The notes beneath the pieces were generated by a model, which saw only the letters and a program-made list of their open reading frames with translations, was not told where the DNA came from and did not search any database. Below are positions 1 to 6,194 of a stretch of DNA of 13,744 bases, piece after piece. How positions within the stretch are numbered: the first letter of the stretch is position 1; every line of letters begins with the position of its first letter. The position numbers were made by a program, and so were the translations under genes. The stretch is from Acidimicrobiaceae bacterium (GTDB lineage: Bacteria > Actinomycetota > Acidimicrobiia > Acidimicrobiales > Ilumatobacteraceae), in the NCBI GenBank assembly GCA_947487095.1, contig CANKVI010000015.1:1-13744 (forward strand), written 5' to 3'.

Positions 1-1
1 A

Positions 2-235
2 GATAACGACACCGTCTTGTCGTGCCCAGCCGGAGATGCCGAAGCGCTCGCAGCATCAATTCGTCGTGGTCTCAATGATGCAGAGTTGCGCAATCGCATC
101 GGAGCAGCAGGACGAACACGTGTCGTTGAACGTTGGAGTTGGAAGCATTGTGCGCAACTCACCGTGGATCAATATCGAGAAGTGCTGAGCATGCCCCACA
201 ACATGGAAAAGCTTCGTAAACGGGATGCCAAATAG
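2..235 (+). CDS. Glycosyltransferase, GT4 type (GT-B fold), C-terminal fragment
   Basis: This is the 3' end of a gene that begins before the window; the reading frame is open from base 2 to the TAG at 233-235, giving 77 residues. The visible part resembles the last helices of a GT-B glycosyltransferase: a short PAGD stretch followed by a helix with the pattern ALAASIRRGLNDAELRNRIG, then a GRTRVVERWSW segment. In GT4 enzymes this is where the donor-nucleotide domain ends and the C-terminal helix crosses back to the N-terminal domain. The nucleotide-sugar binding E-x7-E motif and acceptor domain lie outside the window, so donor and acceptor cannot be named. The methyltransferase gene starts 3 bases after the stop, so the two are probably translated from one message. 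Family assignment is fairly safe; function beyond sugar transfer is inference. Confidence 0.75.
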   Translation, partial: DNDTVLSCPAGDAEALAASIRRGLNDAELRNRIGAAGRTRVVERWSWKHCAQLTVDQYREVLSMPHNMEKLRKRDAK

Positions 236-238
236 CCA

Positions 239-967
239 ATGTTGACCGTACGTTTTGACAAATTGCCCGTTGGCCCAGGTTCGATGTTTTTGGATGCCGG
301 CGCAGGTTTTGGACGACACGCATTTGAAGCTGCACGCCGCGGGGCACGCGTTGTGGCACTTGACTACGCAGAAGAAGAGACCACAGTCACTCGCGCAACA
401 TTTGCTGCAATGTTTGAAGCCGGCGAAATCAAGTCAGAGAATCTGGTTGCCGTGCTTCGCGGCGACGCCACTCGCCTTCCGTTTGCGGACAACACGTTTG
501 ACTGCATCGTGACGTCTGAAGTACTCGAACATATTCAAAACGATGTTGCAGCACTGCACGAGCTTTCTCGTGTACTGAAGCCAGGTGGCGTTCTTGCCGC
601 AACCGTGCCTTCATGGTTTCCTGAAAAGATCAACTGGATGTTGTCAGATGAATATCACGCACCGTTTGTGCAAGGTGGCCACGTGCGCATTTATTCGGGT
701 ACCGAACTAAAAGCCAAACTTCGCGCAGCCGGACTCGTGGTTCAAGACGAGCACCGCGCTCACGGTTTGCACTCTCCGTATTGGTGGCTTCGTTGTGCTG
801 TAGGTCCTGCGCGAGAGGACAACAAGTTCGTGAATGCATATAAGAAGTTTTTGGAGTGGGACATAGTTTCTGCCCCAGCGCTTACGCGAACGCTAGAAAA
901 AGTGTTGGCACCTGCACTTGGTAAGAGCTACATCGTGTATTCGCAAAAGCCTGGACGCGCGTCGTGA
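239..967 (+). CDS. Class I SAM-dependent methyltransferase (Methyltransf_11 type)
   Basis: A 242-residue protein with the Rossmann-type SAM-binding fold. Motif I is FLDAGAGFG at residues 17-25, the acidic residue at the end of strand 2 is D42, GDATRLPF at 75-82 carries the adenine-contacting acid, CIVTSEVLEHI at 89-99 is motif IV, and RVLKPGG at 111-117 is the usual post-IV loop. The C-terminal half (about 125-240) is rich in Trp, Tyr and His and probably shapes the acceptor pocket. The ATG at 239 lies 3 bases after the glycosyltransferase stop, and the stop overlaps the GTG of the next gene by 4 bases, so this is the middle gene of a coupled set. Its acceptor is unknown; the neighbours suggest a sugar or glycolipid. 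Ubiquinone-type C-methylation is an alternative, but the context does not favour it. Confidence 0.85.
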   Translation: MLTVRFDKLPVGPGSMFLDAGAGFGRHAFEAARRGARVVALDYAEEETTVTRATFAAMFEAGEIKSENLVAVLRGDATRLPFADNTFDCIVTSEVLEHIQNDVAALHELSRVLKPGGVLAATVPSWFPEKINWMLSDEYHAPFVQGGHVRIYSGTELKAKLRAAGLVVQDEHRAHGLHSPYWWLRCAVGPAREDNKFVNAYKKFLEWDIVSAPALTRTLEKVLAPALGKSYIVYSQKPGRAS

Positions 968-2004
968 TTTTTCCAGGTCAATCCAACGATGAACTTGTAG
1001 ACATCATCACCACCGACGAACTTGTAGCAACCGCGAACACCATCGCTGCGTTACAACTTCCAAATGGAATGATCCCGTGGTTTCCAAACGGCCACTGCGA
1101 CCCATGGAACCACGTTGAAACTGCAATGGCACTTGACGTCATGGGCATGCACGATGAAGCACGCCGAGCCTATGCATGGCTCGCCAACATTCAACGTCCA
1201 GACGGCAGTTGGCACAACTACTACATGCCAGACGGTTCACTTGAAGACGCCAAGCTCGATACAAACGTATGCGCCTACATTGCAACTGGCATTTGGCATC
1301 ACTACCTCGTCACTTCGGACGAAGCATTCATTCGCGTCATGTGGCCAACGGTAAAACGTGCTCTCACATGGGTGCTTGGCATGCGCAAAGATGACGGAAC
1401 TATTTTGTGGGCATGCGAAGTGGATTCGCTTCCGTGGAACTATTCCTTGCTCACCGGATCTTCATCCATTCGACATGCGCTTCATTCGGGAGCAAACATC
1501 GGGGCCATCATTGGCGAAAGCCAGCCAGAATGGCGCGCAGCAGCCGACACCATTGACCACCTCATTGGCACCGATCAGACCGTTTTTGAGCCAAAACTGC
1601 GCTGGGCAATGGACTGGTATTACCCCGTCCTTACTGGCGCAACCATTGGCGCAGAAGCAAAGACCCGATTGCTCAATCGATGGGACGAGTTCATCATTGA
1701 TGGCCGCGGTGTGCGTTGCGTAAACGACGAAGACTGGGTGACCGCAGCAGAAACCGCCGAATGCTCACTCGCACACGCTGCAGCAGGAGAAATTGATAAA
1801 GCAAAAGAGTTGCTGTCATGGACGCGCGCGCACCGCAACGAGGATGGCTCATATTTCACCGGAATTGTGTACCCAGGCAGAATTGTGTTTCCAGCAGACG
1901 AACGAAGTGCTTACACCGCTGCCGCTGTGATTCTTGCTGCAGATGCAATTTCGCAAGCAACACCTGCGAGCAAATTGTTTCTCAGCAGCACCGTGTTTGA
2001 CTGA
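964..2004 (+). CDS. Helical-toroid protein, prenyltransferase/squalene-cyclase repeat-like
   Basis: A 346-residue protein with recurring short loops of the QW type that join helix pairs in alpha/alpha toroids: QLPNGMIPW at residues 31-39, QRPDGSW at 77-83, RKDDGTILW at 141-149 and RNEDGSYFTG at 291-300. Between them are amphipathic helices. Many aromatic and acidic residues (DPWNH at 46-50, D99, E152, W218, D257) could line a central cavity. The same fold is used by squalene cyclases, protein prenyltransferase beta subunits and glucoamylase-like glycosidases, so enzyme class cannot be fixed; the classical cyclase DxDD motif is not evident. The start is GTG at 964, overlapping the methyltransferase stop (GTGA), which implies translational coupling. 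There is no signal peptide, so it is predicted cytosolic. With a glycosyltransferase and methyltransferase in the same message it may act on a lipid-linked glycan or polyprenyl carrier; this is inference. Confidence 0.7.
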   Translation: MIFPGQSNDELVDIITTDELVATANTIAALQLPNGMIPWFPNGHCDPWNHVETAMALDVMGMHDEARRAYAWLANIQRPDGSWHNYYMPDGSLEDAKLDTNVCAYIATGIWHHYLVTSDEAFIRVMWPTVKRALTWVLGMRKDDGTILWACEVDSLPWNYSLLTGSSSIRHALHSGANIGAIIGESQPEWRAAADTIDHLIGTDQTVFEPKLRWAMDWYYPVLTGATIGAEAKTRLLNRWDEFIIDGRGVRCVNDEDWVTAAETAECSLAHAAAGEIDKAKELLSWTRAHRNEDGSYFTGIVYPGRIVFPADERSAYTAAAVILAADAISQATPASKLFLSSTVFD

Positions 2005-2008
2005 TTAG

Positions 2009-2650
2009 TTAATTCACTCGTTGCAAAATGCGTAACGAACCAGTGCACGAGGTTTCAACAAACTTTCCTGAGTTGATTGCTGCTAGATAAATCTCCTCGT
2101 ATGGTGCCTGTCCACCAAGTGCAGGGTCGCTAAACACGTCATGAATGGCCAGCGTGCCGCCAACTGCAACATGTGGTGTCCACGACACATAGTCAGTGCG
2201 CGCTACATCGCGACCATGTCCACCATCAATAAACAACATGCCGATTGGTTCGTTCCACGAACCAGCAATGACTGGCGAGTCGCCAACGACAGCTTTCACC
2301 ACCGAAACTAAATTTGCGCGCTGCATCGTGTGCTCAAAATGAGGAAGCGTGTTCAGTCGGCCAGTTGCCGGATCGACCAAAGTTTGGTCATGCCATTCCC
2401 AACCCGGCTGATTTTCCTCAGATCCGCCATGGTGGTCAACTGCATACAAAACTGTGTTTGATCGTCGTGCAGCCTCACCAAACCACACCGTGCTTCTGCC
2501 GCAATACGAACCAATCTCCACAAATGGCAGATTTGGGCAATCTGCTCCAGCACGCAAGGCTGCGGTAAACAGCGAATCACCTTCGTTTTCGGGCATAAAA
2601 CCCGTGGTGCTCAATGCAATTTCTCGCAGAACGCCACTCAACTGTGTCAC
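2009..2650 (-). CDS. Class I SAM-dependent methyltransferase (Methyltransf_24 type)
   Basis: A 213-residue protein of the small SAM methyltransferase group related to catechol and macrolide O-methyltransferases. Residues 44-54 (VEIGSYCGRST) form the SAM glycine-rich loop. Residues 72-86 hold an unusual DHHGGSEENQPGWEW block that probably contacts cofactor or acceptor. FIDGGH at 140-145 and IHD at 169-171 supply the acids and histidine that bind a divalent metal in this group. The start is taken as GTG at 2650; the next in-frame ATG (residue 19) would remove part of the N-terminal helix and is less likely. It converges on the toroid gene with a 4-base gap and diverges from tesB. The gene may belong functionally to the glycosyltransferase cluster despite its opposite strand. 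The substrate is unknown. Confidence 0.8.
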   Translation of the reverse strand: MTQLSGVLREIALSTTGFMPENEGDSLFTAALRAGADCPNLPFVEIGSYCGRSTVWFGEAARRSNTVLYAVDHHGGSEENQPGWEWHDQTLVDPATGRLNTLPHFEHTMQRANLVSVVKAVVGDSPVIAGSWNEPIGMLFIDGGHGRDVARTDYVSWTPHVAVGGTLAIHDVFSDPALGGQAPYEEIYLAAINSGKFVETSCTGSLRILQRVN

Positions 2651-2706
2651 AACATTTCACGCTACAACAGTTCAACACGTGGTCTCTTTACTGGCAACAT
2701 AGAGGC

Positions 2707-3561
2707 ATGGCTTCCCCCCTTCAAGACCTTGTCACCCTGCTCGACCTCGAGGCAATTGAGGTCAACATCTTTCGCGGACAATCACCGGACGAAAATCGAC
2801 AACGAGCTTTCGGTGGACAAGTAGCTGGCCAAGCTCTCGTTGCTGCATCGCGCACAATTGACGAACCAGGACGACATGTGCACTCGTTGCACGCGTACTT
2901 TCTTCGCGCGGGCGACCCTGGCGTACCAATCTTGTATGAAGTAGATCGCATTCGCGATGGCAAGAGTTTCTCAACACGACGTGTTGTCGCTATTCAGCAC
3001 GGCAAAGACATTTTCAATCTGCACGCCAGCTTCCAAAAACAGGAAGAAGGCTTGGAGCATCAAATCTCCATGATGGAGGGCACGCCAGAGCCAGAATCAC
3101 TCCCCGATTTCAAAACTCGAATGGAGCCGTACAAAGAAAAACTCGGCGAATGGTACGACAGGCCGCGTCCAATTGACCAGCGTTATGTTGACGGCGACCC
3201 ATTCCGCCGCAAGGGAAATCCGCTGCCAGGCCAACGCGTGTGGATTCGTGCCGACGGCACCTTGCCCGACGACAATGTGTTGCACGCGTGCATTGTTACT
3301 TACGCCAGCGACATGACCTTGCTCGATACCGCGTTGCTACCTCACGGGTTGGCATGGACCGATGGTTCAGTACAAATGGCCAGCCTCGACCACGCCATGT
3401 GGTTCCATCGACCATTCCGCGCCGACGAATGGCTGTTGTATCAGCAGTCGTCAATTTCCACATCTGGGTCGCGCGGACTTGCTCAAGGCAACATCTTCAC
3501 CAAAGACGGCAAGCTCGTAGTCACCGTGGTGCAAGAGGGACTGACCCGTCTCGCTAAATAG
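2707..3561 (+). CDS. tesB: Acyl-CoA thioesterase II (TesB)
   Basis: A 284-residue double hotdog-fold enzyme that hydrolyses acyl-CoA to free fatty acid and CoA in the cytosol, matching the length of E. coli TesB. The N-terminal hotdog (about 10-115) contains FGGQVAGQAL at 35-44; the C-terminal hotdog (about 175-284) contains YASDMTLL at 199-206, DHAMWFHRPFRADEWLLY at 228-245 and VVQEG at 274-278. Aligned from memory with E. coli TesB, the catalytic D204/T228/Q278 become D202, S226 and Q276, so the triad is kept with Ser for Thr. Start ATG 2707 gives the family N-terminus; upstream in-frame codons would overlap the divergent methyltransferase. No well-spaced Shine-Dalgarno is present. A TTCAAC (2671-2676) and CAACAT (2695-2700) pair, 18 bases apart, could be a promoter for a nearly leaderless message. 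The stop abuts the mreB stop on the other strand. Confidence 0.93.
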   Translation: MASPLQDLVTLLDLEAIEVNIFRGQSPDENRQRAFGGQVAGQALVAASRTIDEPGRHVHSLHAYFLRAGDPGVPILYEVDRIRDGKSFSTRRVVAIQHGKDIFNLHASFQKQEEGLEHQISMMEGTPEPESLPDFKTRMEPYKEKLGEWYDRPRPIDQRYVDGDPFRRKGNPLPGQRVWIRADGTLPDDNVLHACIVTYASDMTLLDTALLPHGLAWTDGSVQMASLDHAMWFHRPFRADEWLLYQQSSISTSGSRGLAQGNIFTKDGKLVVTVVQEGLTRLAK

Positions 3562-3572
3562 TTAGCGACGAC
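3548..3572. terminator. Inverted repeat across abutting tesB and mreB stops
   Basis: TCGCTAA (3551-3557) and TTAGCGA (3562-3568) form a perfect 7-bp stem with an ATAG loop. With C3569 bulged, GTC (3548-3550) and GAC (3570-3572) extend it to 10 bp. The stem covers both stop codons of the convergent genes. There is no run of T residues on either side, so an intrinsic terminator is only a possibility; an mRNA-end structure protecting both transcripts is the other reading. Confidence 0.35.
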
Positions 3573-4566
3573 CCTCCATAAACATGCCGCGGAGGGCGGA
3601 GAAGTTTTCGACGCAGTGACCTGCACCTAAAACCACAGCCTCAAGCGGCTGATCGCTCATATTCACCGGCACTCGAGTATCGCGCTCGATGCGCTGGGCC
3701 AACCCGCGCAACAATGCGCCACCGCCAACCAAATACATACCCCGAGTGAGGAAGTCTTGCGACAACTCTGGCGGCGCCACGGCCAAACAACGAACCACTG
3801 AGGCCACCATTTGTGCAACGACGTCTTCAATGGCCTCGCGAATTTCCTGTGCAGTCAAAATAACTGTCTTTGGCAATCCACTCACCAAGTCGCGGCCACG
3901 TACTTCCGCGTCACGATCCTCTGCAGTTGCAATTGCGCTACCGATGCTCATTTTGATTTCTTCTGCAGTTCGCTCGCCAATTGCTAATCCGTGTTCGCGA
4001 CGCACATGACTTTGAATGGCGGCGTCAATATCAAAACTTCCAACGCGAACTGCTTCAAGCGCGACAATCCCGCCAAGCGAAATAACTGCAGTTTCAGTTG
4101 TTCCACCACCAATGTCAATCACCATATTGCCAACAGGTTCGTTAATCGGAAGGTCAGCACCAATTGCTGCAGCCATAGGTTGTTCCAACAACTGTGCATC
4201 AGCAGCACCAGCGCGACGTGTTGCATCGGTTACTGCGCGACGCTCAACTTCAGTAATTGCTGATGGCACACAGATCAAAACCTTTGGCCGAGAAAAACGC
4301 GATACGCCTGCACGTTGCAAGAGCAGTCGAATCATCTTTTCTGTAATTTCAAAGTCGGTAATTGCACCGCCACGCAGCGGTCGTACAGCAACGATGTAAC
4401 CCGGTGTTCGGCCGATCATTCCCCATGCTTCTTGGCCTGTTGCCAGCACTTCTCCCGTTTTGCGATTAACCGCAATAACTGAAGGCTCGTTGATCACAAT
4501 GCCCCTGCCCTGCATGTACACCAAGGTGTTTGCAGTGCCAAGGTCGATGGCTAAGTCACGTGCCAT
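3562..4566 (-). CDS. mreB: Rod-shape determining actin homologue MreB
   Basis: A 334-residue actin-like ATPase, close to the usual 335-350 for MreB. Phosphate-1 loop DLGTANT is at residues 8-14, the connecting loop EQPMAAAIG with the catalytic-type Glu at 128-136, phosphate-2 loop DIGGGTTE at 151-158, and the adenosine loop LVGGGALL at 279-286. MreB polymerises under the membrane and positions the elongation machinery for lateral cell-wall growth. The usual partners mreC, mreD, rodA and pbp2 do not follow; tesB lies directly downstream on the other strand. The gene is third in a likely operon after moaE and a small membrane protein, 6 bases after the latter's stop. ATG 4566 is the natural start; a GAGGCGG stretch about 12 bases ahead is a poorly spaced ribosome binding site, so coupling to the upstream gene is likely. 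Confidence 0.95.
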   Translation of the reverse strand: MARDLAIDLGTANTLVYMQGRGIVINEPSVIAVNRKTGEVLATGQEAWGMIGRTPGYIVAVRPLRGGAITDFEITEKMIRLLLQRAGVSRFSRPKVLICVPSAITEVERRAVTDATRRAGAADAQLLEQPMAAAIGADLPINEPVGNMVIDIGGGTTETAVISLGGIVALEAVRVGSFDIDAAIQSHVRREHGLAIGERTAEEIKMSIGSAIATAEDRDAEVRGRDLVSGLPKTVILTAQEIREAIEDVVAQMVASVVRCLAVAPPELSQDFLTRGMYLVGGGALLRGLAQRIERDTRVPVNMSDQPLEAVVLGAGHCVENFSALRGMFMEGRR

Positions 4567-4572
4567 ATTGAG

Positions 4573-4788
4573 TTACCGCCTCTGTTGCCGATCGCGCGAT
4601 TCCTGTAATTGCTGGCGCAAATGCGCCCGCGAATCATCAGAAAGTGCGTCTAAGTGCCTATGAAAAGCTGCCATTCCGTTGTTCTTATTCACTCGCTGAC
4701 CTTCTTGCCACACCAAGTACGCAAGTGTTAACGCTGAAACGACAGAAATTGCTAAAAACAAAATCGTGAGTGGCGCCATTGCGATCAT
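4573..4788 (-). CDS. Small single-pass membrane protein between moaE and mreB
   Basis: A 71-residue protein I do not recognise by family name. Residues 5-28 form one strongly hydrophobic helix (LTILFLAISVVSALTLAYLV), followed by a charged, mostly helical tail with FHRHLDALSDDSR at 42-54 and a Gln/Arg-rich end. The likely topology is N-terminus out and basic tail in the cytosol. The ATG overlaps the moaE stop (ATGA at 4788-4785) and the stop is 6 bases ahead of mreB, so all three are probably translated in sequence. A second ATG three codons in would give the same helix. The location suggests a role near the membrane with MreB, for example as an anchor or adaptor, but that rests on gene order only. 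The clean coupling on both sides supports a real gene. Confidence 0.7.
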   Translation of the reverse strand: MIAMAPLTILFLAISVVSALTLAYLVWQEGQRVNKNNGMAAFHRHLDALSDDSRAHLRQQLQESRDRQQRR

Positions 4789-5282
4789 GAAAGTGATTTC
4801 GATTTCTTCATCTCGTCAATTGTCGTAATGTGTTGTGCACTTCGCGCCCAATCACCACTATCGCCCCACGACTCATGTTTCCAAATTGGAACAGTTGACT
4901 TCAATGCATCAATTCCAAATCGTGCTGCTTCAAATGCTGCAGGCCGATGTGGTGACGACACCACTACTAACACCGATGATTCGGTGAGTTGCAATTCACC
5001 AATGCGATGCAACAGAGCCACACGACCAATGTCTGACCATTGCCGGCGCATCTCTTCAACAATGGCAACGCACTTTGGCACGACTTCTTCTTCATACGCT
5101 TCATAGGTAAGCGTGCGAACATCAGTGCGACCATCTGAATGGTCGCGCACTGTTCCGGAAAACACCACAACCGCACCACAACTTGGCAATAGCGCCCAGT
5201 CGTATGCTGCCCCTACCTGCAAAGGCTGCTCAGTGAGCTCAATCCATGTGTCGCCGTTATGGAGATTTCGGCGTTCGGTCAC
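4785..5282 (-). CDS. moaE: Molybdopterin synthase catalytic subunit MoaE
   Basis: A 165-residue protein from GTG 5282. MoaE, with the sulfur carrier MoaD, inserts the dithiolene sulfurs that turn precursor Z (cPMP) into molybdopterin in the cytosol. Family signatures are all present: VFSGTVRDHSDGR at 40-52, LTYEAYEEE at 58-66, LLHRIGEL at 90-97, VVSSPHR at 107-113 and ALKSTVPIWKHE at 126-137, the last carrying the two active-site lysines (K128, K135). The frame is open for another 65 codons upstream, but those residues show no MoaE similarity and would overlap the divergent gene. No moaD or other cofactor gene is nearby, so the rest of the pathway must be elsewhere. The start has no Shine-Dalgarno; a TACGCT element 6 bases upstream could be a -10 box for a leaderless message. 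It heads the moaE - small membrane protein - mreB set. Confidence 0.92.
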   Translation of the reverse strand: MTERRNLHNGDTWIELTEQPLQVGAAYDWALLPSCGAVVVFSGTVRDHSDGRTDVRTLTYEAYEEEVVPKCVAIVEEMRRQWSDIGRVALLHRIGELQLTESSVLVVVSSPHRPAAFEAARFGIDALKSTVPIWKHESWGDSGDWARSAQHITTIDEMKKSKSLS

Positions 5283-5327
5283 AGGTTCAGCGTACCCGAG
5301 GTGGGCGACGTGCCTTGTGAAGTTGAC

Positions 5328-6194
5328 ATGACTAACCTTCGCCTCGTGTCGAACAACCACCACGATGATGAACACTCGGAAAATTCCGATCCATCGGGTG
5401 AAGTTATTTTCAACGCGCCACTTCCACCGTACGAAAGGCGGTGGCGACACCCCAGCGAAGTCGCAGAACAGGTGCAACTTTCAACACCAGAGCCACAGCT
5501 TCCGTCGCGCACAGTCCGCTCGATCGCGTCTTATGCAGCAGTCACCAGTTTCGCCGTCTCCCTCGTGTTGCTCTGGGTGGTTACCCCTCGCTCTAACACT
5601 TGGGCTCCCGAAGCGACCAAACGAACTGTCCTCGCGACAACCCAGCGGCAGTCCACGCGAACACCCCTTGCTCTTGGAACCATGTCTTCAGATGACGATT
5701 TTGTGATTCCACTTACTTCAACTGGGTACTTCGTTGGCAGTGGAAATGGACTTTTGCAAAATGATGAGATTGAAGCTCAGTTCATAGACGGAACCACCGT
5801 GTTACTGCGCGTTCTTGAAGTGGACTCCAGCACTGGAATTGCCTGGTTGCACTCTGTTGATTCGTCTACTCACCGGTTCACCAACCTTGCGCAAAACCTC
5901 ACACCGCCTTCAACTGCGTTAAGTGAAATGAGGCAAGGTCAGCGTTTGTTTATCGCTTCTCCTTCCGAAGGAATGAGCGACGCACGAATTGCAATTTCAT
6001 CTGCACATTCATCTCAGCGCAATTTGTGGCCAATTGACTTCTTTCTGCACGACCATTGCCGTGGAGCCGCTCTCGATTCCTCGCAACAACTCATTGGTTG
6101 GTGCGTTGAGTTGAATGGTGCACATTGGGTGGTTCCCACTCGTCAATTGGTTGACGTGCTCCATAGGCTGGAAAGCAATGTCGGACAGCCCTAG
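5328..6194 (+). CDS. Membrane-anchored trypsin-like (S1C) protein, catalytically degenerate
   Basis: A 288-residue protein with a disordered acidic N-terminus, a cytosolic PLPPYERRWRHPSE motif at 31-44 typical of actinobacterial HtrA-type proteins, one transmembrane helix at about 66-86, and an exported domain (about 120-282) with the spacing of a trypsin fold. The strand pair VLEVDSSTGIAWLHSVD at 162-178 matches the HtrA region that carries the catalytic Asp, here Gly170; HDHCRGAALD at 241-250 sits where GNSGGP would supply the catalytic Ser; no TAAH/TNxHV histidine motif is visible near 138-150. All three catalytic positions therefore look lost. There is no PDZ domain. ATG 5328 is chosen as the start; GTG 5310, preceded by GAGGTG with 6-base spacing, is a real alternative adding six residues. 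The last 17 bases overlap the next gene. Likely a binding or scaffold protein on the outer face; this is inference. Confidence 0.7.
   Translation: MTNLRLVSNNHHDDEHSENSDPSGEVIFNAPLPPYERRWRHPSEVAEQVQLSTPEPQLPSRTVRSIASYAAVTSFAVSLVLLWVVTPRSNTWAPEATKRTVLATTQRQSTRTPLALGTMSSDDDFVIPLTSTGYFVGSGNGLLQNDEIEAQFIDGTTVLLRVLEVDSSTGIAWLHSVDSSTHRFTNLAQNLTPPSTALSEMRQGQRLFIASPSEGMSDARIAISSAHSSQRNLWPIDFFLHDHCRGAALDSSQQLIGWCVELNGAHWVVPTRQLVDVLHRLESNVGQP

Noticed and set aside
2614..2706. Longer tesB frame beginning 31 codons upstream
   Set aside because: It would overlap the divergent methyltransferase start, and the extra residues do not resemble the TesB N-terminus; ATG 2707 gives the family length.
4016..4399. 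127-codon open frame on the plus strand within mreB
   Set aside because: It is antisense to a clearly conserved gene and low-complexity in Ser, Ala, Thr and Arg.
5283..5477. Extension of moaE by 65 codons
   Set aside because: The added residues lack MoaE similarity and lie over the N-terminus of the divergent trypsin-like gene.
6115..6177. Longer DUF2342 frame
   Set aside because: It lies fully inside the upstream coding region; ATG 6178 has GGAAAG ahead and gives a reasonable start.
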